Notes under the pieces: model-generated
The model's database searches: none
What the model was told of the DNA's origin: nothing
Seen by the model: the letters and a program-made list of their open reading frames with translations, nothing else
NCBI GenBank assembly: GCA_934316925.1
Contig: CAKREC010000067.1
Location: forward strand, 1 to 7,865
DNA length: 7,865 bases
Direction of reading: 5' to 3'
From: an uncultured Eubacterium sp.
Lineage (GTDB): Bacteria; Bacillota; Clostridia; Lachnospirales; Lachnospiraceae
Position numbers and translations under genes: made by a program
Shown here: piece after piece, positions 1-6,185 of the stretch
Layout of the letters: every line of letters begins with the position of its first letter
Numbering within the stretch: position 1 is the first letter of the stretch

Positions 1-198
1 GATCTGGAAAAGAAGACATTTTTGAAGAGCTTCCTGTCTGATGTGTTTATCTATGAGGAAGAGCAAAAGGATGGCAGAATACTAAAAGGTCTCCGGTTTA
101 AATTTCCGATATATATGAATGGCAGAAATGTATTAGGCGTGGATTGGGACAACGAGAGTACAGATGAGACGGTGTGCTTGTTGTGGAGAAAAGCTTGA
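1..198 (+). CDS. Large serine recombinase, C-terminal end (5' part outside window)
   Basis: Frame 1 is open from the first base to a TGA at 196-198, giving the last 65 residues of a protein whose start lies upstream. The tail contains LKSFLSDVFIY, then GRILKGLRFKFPIY, then WDNESTDETVCLL. This order (a KxF(L/I)xxxxxxIxIY strand, a KFPI/V-Y strand, and a W-NE-T-ETV-LL end) matches what I know of the C-terminus of large serine site-specific recombinases in Clostridia, which integrate and excise conjugative or mobilisable elements and prophages. The catalytic serine domain would be several hundred residues upstream and cannot be checked. The gene ends 20 bases before the ATG of the Rpn relic, so an element end (att site) could lie close by. 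The family is fairly secure; whether the full gene is intact is unknown. Confidence 0.8.
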   Translation, partial: DLEKKTFLKSFLSDVFIYEEEQKDGRILKGLRFKFPIYMNGRNVLGVDWDNESTDETVCLLWRKA

Positions 199-218
199 TA
201 ATTGGTTGTATAAAAGAA

Positions 219-401
219 ATGGATAAAGATGCACAGTATGACACGAGTGCAAAGCGTCTGTTAGGACAGAAGAGCATACTGGCACATATACTGGTAAAAA
301 CGGTTGATGGTTTTACAGCAGAGCAGATAGCCTCAGCCACAGATAAGGATATAGAAGAAGTGAAAGCGATTATTGCAGAGAAAGAACCTGCGCTTGCGTA
401 G
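219..401 (+). pseudogene. Rpn-family (PD-(D/E)XK nuclease/transposase) relic, internally deleted
   Basis: A 60-codon open frame starts at ATG 219; an upstream in-frame GTG at 174 overlaps the recombinase gene and is less likely. The N-terminal part, with AKRLLGQKSILAHILVKTV at about residues 11-29, resembles the start of Rpn-family recombination-promoting nuclease/putative transposases common in Lachnospiraceae, which are normally around 300 residues. The last part, GFTAEQIASATDKDIEEVK and a short EKEPALA end, resembles the C-terminal helical tail of the same kind of protein. The nuclease core between them, with the D and E-x-Q/K residues, is absent. The likely reading is an internal deletion that kept the frame, joined near 305-315. 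No good Shine-Dalgarno precedes ATG 219. It could still be a genuine small protein; I rate relic as more likely. A terminator follows about 50 bases downstream. Confidence 0.55.
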
Positions 402-453
402 TTCTTTTATGGTAGCAAGAAAACAGTTTTCTGTGAATAAAATGGTCGGAATC

Positions 454-490
454 AAGCCTCCAAGTCTATAATGGATTTGGAGGTTTTCTT
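454..490 (+). terminator. Rho-independent terminator after the Rpn relic
   Basis: CCTCCAAGTC (457-466) pairs with GATTTGGAGG (474-483) over 10 bp with one G-T wobble. The loop is 7 bases (467-473) and the tract TTTTCTT follows at 484-490. A/T pairs can extend the base of the stem at 454-455 with 485-486. The T-tract lies only on the + strand side, so it stops rightward transcription from the recombinase/relic side and isolates the downstream defence genes. Confidence 0.85.
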
Positions 491-534
491 CTGTCCATTT
501 GAGTGGAAAGTAATTTCCAAAACAAAATAATCTG

Positions 535-543
535 TGATACAAT
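535..543 (+). promoter_or_regulatory. Candidate extended -10 promoter for the DUF262 gene
   Basis: TGATACAAT is an extended -10 element (TG, one base, TACAAT at 538-543). The matching -35 region around 514-520 (TTTCCAA) is poor, so recognition would rest on the extended -10. It lies just downstream of the terminator, where a new promoter is needed. A second TACAAT at 624-629 has no usable -35 and no TG, and is less likely. Confidence 0.4.
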
Positions 544-595
544 ATATGAAAGAAATATTGGAAGTATTGGATCATAGAGAAAGAGCAGAATCAAT

Positions 596-616
596 TGTAA
601 GCTGATCTGGCTTACA
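596..616. repeat. 7-bp inverted repeat in the leader of the DUF262 gene
   Basis: TGTAAGC (596-602) and GCTTACA (610-616) are perfect inverted copies around the 7-base spacer TGATCTG. No T-run follows directly (the nearest is at 634-640), so it is not a standard terminator. It could be an operator for a dimeric repressor or a small hairpin in the 5' UTR. Chance cannot be excluded for an arm of 7. Confidence 0.4.
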
Positions 617-689
617 TCTAAAATACAATGCAATTTTTTTCTATGCAGGGGCATAAGAGAGTGCATCTCAATTACCCTATTAATGGAAT

Positions 690-694
690 GGAGG
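690..694 (+). promoter_or_regulatory. Ribosome binding site of the DUF262/DUF1524 gene
   Basis: GGAGG ends 7 bases before ATG 702, which fixes the start of the downstream gene. Confidence 0.85.
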
Positions 695-701
695 ATGCAG
701 T

Positions 702-2768
702 ATGGACGCGCGTAAGGGAAATATCTATGAGATATTGAATGGAAATAGACAGTTTTTAATTCCAGTTTACCAGAGATTTTATAGTTGGGATATTGATCAG
801 TGCAAACAACTTTGGAACGACATTGTAGAAATGCAGAAAAAAGACAAAGCCGGTCATTTTGTTGGATCTATTGTTAATATCGCTGAACAAGCAATGCCAA
901 CAGGTGTTCAGAAATATATGATTATTGACGGTCAGCAGCGAATGACTACATTAACATTACTTCTCCTGGCTTTGCGTGATTATGCAATAAAGAATCCGGA
1001 TGATACAACAATTAATGCTCGTCGTATCGATAATATGCTTTTAAAAAATGAATATGAAAGTGGCGAGGAACGTTATAAATTGCTGCTAACGGAAACTGAT
1101 CGGGACATTCTTATAAGTCTTGTTGAGGAAAAGCCAATTACAGAAGATATTCGCTCAAGATTGATCGAGAACTACAAATTTTTTGCTGACAAACTGGCCG
1201 AAAAAGAGATTTTGCCTGCTCAGGTATATGAGTCGATTGGAAAGCTTCAGATTGTTAATATTACATTAGACCGTGCTGTTGATGATGCACAGGCAATTTT
1301 TGAAAGCTTGAATTCTACGGGCAAGGAACTTTCGGAATCGGATTTGATTCGCAACTATGTTTTGATGGGGTTAGAACCATCAGAGCAAACATATGTATAT
1401 GAGCATCTTTGGCGTCCTATGGAGCAATTATTTGTTTATGAAACACAGGGAACAGTAATGGATGCTTTCTTTCGTCATTACCTGACAATGAAACTTTCTC
1501 GTATTCCAAAGCAGGGGCGCGTATATGAAGAGTTTAAGTTGTATCATTTAAATTGTGAATTCGGAGCTATCAGAGAGCTTTGCCACGATTTATTGGGCTA
1601 TGCAAAATATTATACAAACATTGTGTTCAAGAGAAATTCTGATTCAGATTTAAAGAAGTTATATGGGGATATTATTGATTTGAGAATGGAAGTTTCCTAT
1701 CCATTTTTATTGAAAATTCATCATGATTATGATGAAGAATTAATAACTTTAGATGAGTTGAAAGAAATGCTGAAGCTTTGTATTAGCTATGTGTTGAGAC
1801 GTGCAATTTGTGAGATTCCAACTAATTCGATGAACAAAACTTTTGCTACGTTGAAAAATTATATTAAACCAGATGATTATCTGAATTCTGTTAAGGCATT
1901 TTTTGTGCTGCAGGATACGTATAAAGAGTTCCCGGATAATGATAAGTTTGAAGGTGCGTTTGTAACTCGTGATATTTATAATATGCGTGCCAGAAATTAT
2001 ATTCTCAGTCGTTTAGAAAACTTTGAAAATAAGGCTCCAATTATTATAGAGAATTTCACCATTGAGCATATTATGCCGCAAAACAAGAATCTTTCCTCCG
2101 AGTGGCAAGCGGATCTTGGCGTTGAGTGGCAGGAGGTTCAAAAGAAGTATTTACATACAATTGGTAATCTTACTTTGACTGCATATAACTCTGAGATGAG
2201 CGACAGATCCTTCATGGAAAAGATGGATATGCCGGGCGGATTCAAAGAAAGTGCGCTCAGGCTTAATAAATATGTGGTATTGCAAAGTGAGTGGAATGAA
2301 AAACATATTTTAGAGAGAGCAAATGAATTAGCAAAGAAGGCGGAATTGATCTGGTCATATCCATCCTTAACCGCTGCGGAACTTGCACCATATCAGATGG
2401 AAGAGAAACCAGTGCAGAAGTATTCTTTGGAAACGTATGATGTAAATTCTTTTACAAGAACACTGTTTGAGTCTTTGGATAAGCGTATTATGAATTTATC
2501 GCCAGCTGTAAAGAAGGAATACAAAAAGTTATATGTGGCTTATAAGCTGGACACTAATTTTGTTGATATTGTTTTTCAGAAACAGAGGTTACGCATTTCG
2601 ATTAATATGAAGTTTTCAGAGATCAACGATCCTAATGGCATCTGCAAGGATATTACAGGTTTAGGACGTTGGGGAAATGGCGATACGGAACTGTTTATGG
2701 ACCATCAAAATGAATTAGATCAAATTATGGAAATTGTGAAGCAGTCATTTGATGCACAAGCATTATAA
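702..2768 (+). CDS. GmrSD-like DUF262-DUF1524-DUF5655 modification-dependent nuclease
   Basis: A 688-residue protein. The N-terminal DUF262 domain shows FLIPVYQRFYSW (18-29), the hallmark IIDGQQRMTTL (74-84), which binds and hydrolyses nucleotide in the GmrS/SspE family, and IFESLNSTGKELSESDLIRN (199-218). A helical middle follows. A DUF1524 HNH nuclease domain shows FTIEHIMPQ (452-460), HTIGNLTLTAYN (485-496) and MSDRSF (499-504), with H456, H485 and N496 as likely catalytic or metal residues. The last ~105 residues (KRIMNLSP, KLYVAYKL, NFVDIVFQKQRLRISI, GRWGNGD) look like DUF5655. Known relatives (GmrSD, BrxU, SspE) cut phage DNA carrying hydroxymethyl/glucosylated cytosine or work with phosphorothioate marks; the substrate here is unknown. 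No membrane segment or signal peptide is visible, so it should act in the cytoplasm. The gene has a strong GGAGG site and ends 138 bases before the hsdR ribosome binding site region, with no terminator between, so read-through into hsd is possible. Family confidence is high; specificity is inference. Confidence 0.9.
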   Translation: MDARKGNIYEILNGNRQFLIPVYQRFYSWDIDQCKQLWNDIVEMQKKDKAGHFVGSIVNIAEQAMPTGVQKYMIIDGQQRMTTLTLLLLALRDYAIKNPDDTTINARRIDNMLLKNEYESGEERYKLLLTETDRDILISLVEEKPITEDIRSRLIENYKFFADKLAEKEILPAQVYESIGKLQIVNITLDRAVDDAQAIFESLNSTGKELSESDLIRNYVLMGLEPSEQTYVYEHLWRPMEQLFVYETQGTVMDAFFRHYLTMKLSRIPKQGRVYEEFKLYHLNCEFGAIRELCHDLLGYAKYYTNIVFKRNSDSDLKKLYGDIIDLRMEVSYPFLLKIHHDYDEELITLDELKEMLKLCISYVLRRAICEIPTNSMNKTFATLKNYIKPDDYLNSVKAFFVLQDTYKEFPDNDKFEGAFVTRDIYNMRARNYILSRLENFENKAPIIIENFTIEHIMPQNKNLSSEWQADLGVEWQEVQKKYLHTIGNLTLTAYNSEMSDRSFMEKMDMPGGFKESALRLNKYVVLQSEWNEKHILERANELAKKAELIWSYPSLTAAELAPYQMEEKPVQKYSLETYDVNSFTRTLFESLDKRIMNLSPAVKKEYKKLYVAYKLDTNFVDIVFQKQRLRISINMKFSEINDPNGICKDITGLGRWGNGDTELFMDHQNELDQIMEIVKQSFDAQAL

Positions 2769-2821
2769 GTTAAATTTTTCTAATGTCAGTTTAGCTGTGT
2801 AATTATTCTTTTAGGCGGAGA

Positions 2822-2851
2822 TTGAAAAAGCGTCTCTATGCATGGTATAAT
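2822..2851 (+). promoter_or_regulatory. Strong sigma-A-type promoter of the hsdRMS operon
   Basis: TTGAAA (2822-2827) and a perfect TATAAT (2846-2851) are separated by 18 bases, with an extended -10 TG at 2843-2844. Transcription should begin near 2858, leaving a leader of about 58 nt to the hsdR ATG. It is the best promoter in the window and, given the gene overlaps downstream, probably drives hsdR, hsdM and hsdS together. The rest of the 2769-2915 gap shows no terminator and no gene. Confidence 0.85.
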
Positions 2852-2861
2852 ACTGTATTAT
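2847..2861. promoter_or_regulatory. 15-bp palindrome over the hsd -10 box, candidate operator
   Basis: ATAATAC-T-GTATTAT is a perfect inverted repeat, with 7-bp arms around one central base. It covers five bases of the -10 hexamer and runs across the expected transcription start. A protein bound here would block RNA polymerase, so it fits a repressor site. No regulator gene is visible in the window. The A+T-rich content makes chance palindromes more likely, which lowers confidence. Confidence 0.4.
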
Positions 2862-2901
2862 GAGAAGTTGAACGAAAGCTACGGATATATGATGTAGGAT
2901 A

Positions 2902-2908
2902 GGGAGGT
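2902..2908 (+). promoter_or_regulatory. Ribosome binding site that decides the hsdR start
   Basis: GGGAGGT sits 7 bases before ATG 2916. The in-frame GTG at 2907 lies inside this Shine-Dalgarno and has none of its own, so ATG 2916 is the start. Confidence 0.85.
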
Positions 2909-2915
2909 GGCTCTT

Positions 2916-5900
2916 ATGGAATCGAACTTTGAATTTTTACAATCAGAGTTTCCGGTTTTGTCAACACTTGGTGGTCAGGCTGAAAAATACTGCTTTTCGG
3001 ACCCTAATTCATGCCTTATGAAATTGGGAATGATTGGTGAAAGCATTGTGAATCTGATGTTTACTTACGATCGGATTCAATTGCCTTATGACAATACAGC
3101 AGCTACGAGAATAAGTACTCTTCAAAGAGAGGGCTTACTGACAAGGGATTTGACGGATATTTTACATGCACTTAGAAAAGCCAGAAATAAAGCTGTGCAT
3201 GAAAATTATGATTCAGCATCAGAATGTAAAATTTTGCTTGAAATGGCACATAGCCTTTGTGAGTGGTTTATGCAGACTTATGGTGACTGGAATTATCAGC
3301 ACCATAATTTTGTGATGCCTAAATTAGAGAACAAGAAAGTATCGGTTGCACAGGCGGATAAAATTGCAGAAGAAAAACAAGCAGAAGAACTTACGAAACA
3401 GGCAGAGCAAAAAGCAAGCAAGGCCGAGGTTATTGCCAAATCAGAGCGTCAGAAACAGGCTGGTAAAATGGCAAGTCAGCGGCCAAAATCCGAGGCGGAA
3501 ACACGATATATTATTGATGAGCAATTGCGACAGGTTGGGTGGGAAGCAGATACCGAAAATCTGCGTTATTCGAAGGGAACTCGTCCTGCGAAAGGACATA
3601 ATATGGCTATTGCTGAATGGCCGACAGATTCTACTGTAGGAAAGAGCGGACGTGTGGATTATGCATTATTTGTTGGTACAAAGATGATCGGTGTTATAGA
3701 GGCAAAGGCATTGCATAAGGACATACCGTCTGTTATTGATTATCAGGGGAAAGAATATCCATGTAATATTCGTAAGGAAGATTCCGAGTACCAGATTGGG
3801 GAATGGGGCAAATATAAAGTACCATTTACATTTGCTACCAATGGAAGACCATATTTAAAACAGCTTGAGACAAAGTCCGGCATCTGGTTTTTGGATTTGA
3901 GAAATCCTGCGAACCAGTCTATGGCTCTTCATGGTTGGATTAGTCCTATGGGAATGTTGGAGTTACTAGAAAAAAATCCACAAGAGGGAAATTCAGCATT
4001 GAAAGCACTGCCATATGATTTCCTTACAGATCCCAATGGGTTAAATCTGCGTGAGTACCAGTTAAATGCGATTAAGGCAGCAGAAAAGTCAGTTATTGAA
4101 GGGCAAAAGACAATTCTTTTGGCTATGGCGACTGGCACAGGAAAAACACGTACTGTATTGGGAATGATTTATCGTTTTTTAAAGACAAATCGGTTCAAGA
4201 GAATTTTATTCCTTGTAGATCGTACTTCTCTTGGAGAACAGGCTGCGGATGTATTCAAGGAAGTGAAGCTGGAAGATTTGATGACACTTGATGAGATTTA
4301 CAATATCAAGGGACTTGAAGAAAAAAATATTGACAAAGAAACCAGAATTCAGGTTGCTACTGTACAGAGTATGGTTAAGCGGATTTTATATAATGATGGA
4401 GAATCTATGCCTGCTGTAACGGACTATGATCTGATTATTATTGATGAAGCACATCGCGGATATATTTTAGATAAGGAAATGGGAGACACGGAGATTTTGT
4501 ATCGTGACCAGAGAGATTATCAAAGTAAATATCGAAGTGTAATTGAATATTTCGATGCAGTAAAAATTGCGCTTACCGCTACTCCGGCACTTCAGACTAC
4601 GGAGATTTTTGGACAACCTGTGTTTAAATACACGTATCGGGAGGCTGTTATTGAGGGATATTTAGTGGATCATGATGCACCACATCATCTGGAAACAAAA
4701 CTCAGTTCTGGAGGAATTCATTATAAATCTGGTGATATGATTATGCTTTATGACTCAGTGACAGGCGAAATTACCAACAGTGAATTGCTGGATGACGAAT
4801 TGGATTTTGATGTTGAGCAGTTCAATCGTCAGGTTATTACTGAGAACTTTAACAAGACAGTTTTGAAAGAAATTGCGCGGGACATCGATCCGGAAAATCC
4901 GGAAGAACAGGGAAAAACACTAATATATGCAGTTAATGATGCTCATGCGGATATGATTGTATCTATTTTACGGGAAATATATTCAGAATATGGTGTCTCT
5001 AATGAGGCTATTGTGAAGATAACAGGCAGTGTCGGAAATCCTAAGAAGGTTCAGGAGACGATCAAACGCTTTAAGAATGAGAATTATCCAAGTGTTGCAG
5101 TTACTGTAGACTTGTTGACAACAGGAATTGATGTGCCGGAAATCACTACCTTAGTGTTTATGCGCCGGGTGAAATCGCGCATTTTATTTGAACAGATGTT
5201 GGGACGAGCTACCAGACTTTGTCCGAAAATTCATAAAACACATTTTGAGATATATGATCCTGTGGGTGTATATGATTCTTTAAATGATGTAAATACGATG
5301 AAACCGGTAGTGGTAAATCCCACAACAAGCTTTACCCAATTGTTAGATGGACTTTCAGAAATTAGTGATGACAAACAGGTAGAGCAGCAAATTACTCAGA
5401 TTATTGCTAAACTGCAGAGAAAGAAACGAAATATGTCTCCTAAAATGATGGATTATTTTGTTAGCATGACTGATGGAAAAGATCCATCGCAATTTATTAT
5501 GGAGATTGAAAAGCTAGATACACAGAAGGCGAAAGAGCGTTTGCTTAAATATCGTGATGTTTTTAAAATGCTGCAGGAGACAAAAACAAATAGCCCTCGC
5601 CCGGTGGTTGTTTCCGAGGCAGAAGATGAGTTGATCGAACATTCTCGTGGATATGGAAATGCAGAAAAACCAGAGGACTACCTGAATGCATTTTCACGCT
5701 ACATTCAGAGCAATCGAAATGAAATTGCAGCATTGAATATTATATGTACGAGACCGAAGGACTTGACAAGAAAAGATTTGAAGGATCTGAGATTAACACT
5801 TGATCGAGAAGGATTTACCACACAGCAGTTGAATACAGCAATTTATGAATTGACGAATGAAGAAATAATGGCAGATATTATAAGTTTGATTCGACGTTAT

Positions 5901-6185
5901 GCGATTGGCTCAACGTTGATTAGCCATGAAGCACGTATTCACAGGGCAGTTGAAAAATTGAGAAAAAAGCATAACTTTTCAAAGCAGGAACAGAGCTGGA
6001 TATCCCGCATCGAAAAATACTTACTTGGAGAATCCGTCATGAACATCAAAGTATTTGATGAAGACAGCAGGTTTGCAGGCTATGGAGGATTTAATAAGAT
6101 AAACAAGATATTTGAGAATAATCTGGAAAGTATTGTACTTGAGCTAAATGAATATTTGTATGACGACGGAGGAAATATTGCATGA
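2916..6185 (+). CDS. hsdR: Type I restriction endonuclease subunit R, with N-terminal DUF4145/HEPN-like domain
   Basis: This 1089-residue motor and nuclease subunit translocates DNA with ATP and cuts DNA lacking HsdM/HsdS methylation. Residues ~1-125 form a helical DUF4145-type domain with RNKAVH at 90-95, an R-x4-H motif typical of HEPN ribonucleases. A charged, K/Q/E/A-rich, probably coiled-coil linker spans ~140-187. The PD-(D/E)XK nuclease follows: D248 (RVDYALF), E262-A-K264 (VIEAKAL), then QGKEY at 277-281, the QxxxY motif of type I enzymes. The SF2 motor shows LREYQ (378-382), Walker A ATGTGKT (405-411), DEAH (510-513), TATP (554-557), TTGIDVP (735-741) and QMLGRATR (760-767). The remaining ~300 residues resemble the EcoEI-type HsdR C-terminal region that binds the methylase. 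The length fits an EcoAI/EcoEI (type IB)-like core plus the extra N-terminal domain. All key motifs are intact. The stop overlaps the hsdM start (ATGA), so translation is coupled. An RNase role for the first domain is inference. Confidence 0.96.
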   Translation: MESNFEFLQSEFPVLSTLGGQAEKYCFSDPNSCLMKLGMIGESIVNLMFTYDRIQLPYDNTAATRISTLQREGLLTRDLTDILHALRKARNKAVHENYDSASECKILLEMAHSLCEWFMQTYGDWNYQHHNFVMPKLENKKVSVAQADKIAEEKQAEELTKQAEQKASKAEVIAKSERQKQAGKMASQRPKSEAETRYIIDEQLRQVGWEADTENLRYSKGTRPAKGHNMAIAEWPTDSTVGKSGRVDYALFVGTKMIGVIEAKALHKDIPSVIDYQGKEYPCNIRKEDSEYQIGEWGKYKVPFTFATNGRPYLKQLETKSGIWFLDLRNPANQSMALHGWISPMGMLELLEKNPQEGNSALKALPYDFLTDPNGLNLREYQLNAIKAAEKSVIEGQKTILLAMATGTGKTRTVLGMIYRFLKTNRFKRILFLVDRTSLGEQAADVFKEVKLEDLMTLDEIYNIKGLEEKNIDKETRIQVATVQSMVKRILYNDGESMPAVTDYDLIIIDEAHRGYILDKEMGDTEILYRDQRDYQSKYRSVIEYFDAVKIALTATPALQTTEIFGQPVFKYTYREAVIEGYLVDHDAPHHLETKLSSGGIHYKSGDMIMLYDSVTGEITNSELLDDELDFDVEQFNRQVITENFNKTVLKEIARDIDPENPEEQGKTLIYAVNDAHADMIVSILREIYSEYGVSNEAIVKITGSVGNPKKVQETIKRFKNENYPSVAVTVDLLTTGIDVPEITTLVFMRRVKSRILFEQMLGRATRLCPKIHKTHFEIYDPVGVYDSLNDVNTMKPVVVNPTTSFTQLLDGLSEISDDKQVEQQITQIIAKLQRKKRNMSPKMMDYFVSMTDGKDPSQFIMEIEKLDTQKAKERLLKYRDVFKMLQETKTNSPRPVVVSEAEDELIEHSRGYGNAEKPEDYLNAFSRYIQSNRNEIAALNIICTRPKDLTRKDLKDLRLTLDREGFTTQQLNTAIYELTNEEIMADIISLIRRYAIGSTLISHEARIHRAVEKLRKKHNFSKQEQSWISRIEKYLLGESVMNIKVFDEDSRFAGYGGFNKINKIFENNLESIVLELNEYLYDDGGNIA

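Larger units (their letters stand above)
491..701 (+). other. Non-coding leader upstream of the DUF262 gene
   Basis: Together with 402-490 this makes a 300-base gap without a convincing gene. I see no tRNA and no recognised riboswitch. It holds a weak promoter (535-543), a tandem pair of TATTGGA words 9 bases apart (556-562 and 565-571), a 7-bp inverted repeat (596-616) and a T-tract at 634-640. The short open frames here (from ATG 546, 19 codons, and ATG 643, 31 codons) lack ribosome binding sites and resemble nothing I know. If transcription starts near 550, the leader is about 150 nt, longer than translation alone needs, so some regulation in this stretch is plausible but unproven. Confidence 0.5.

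Noticed and set aside
420..436. Short palindrome AGAAAA-CAG-TTTTCT just upstream of the terminator
   Set aside because: Six A/T-rich pairs around a 3-base loop are weak and expected by chance in this base composition.
98..666. Three minus-strand open frames of 66-80 codons across the recombinase end, relic and leader
   Set aside because: No recognisable domain, no ribosome binding sites and low-complexity Phe/Ser/Leu-rich translations; two cross the + strand terminator.
643..738. 31-codon open frame overlapping the DUF262 gene start
   Set aside because: No ribosome binding site, no similarity I recognise, and it overlaps the strong GGAGG and start of the real gene.
2907..2909. Upstream GTG start for hsdR
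   Set aside because: It sits inside the GGGAGGT Shine-Dalgarno that correctly spaces ATG 2916.
3346..3639. Second + strand open frame of 97 codons inside hsdR
   Set aside because: It is a +1 shadow of the K/Q-rich linker; the composition (runs of K, Q, R) follows from the A-rich sequence, while the hsdR frame holds all the domain motifs.
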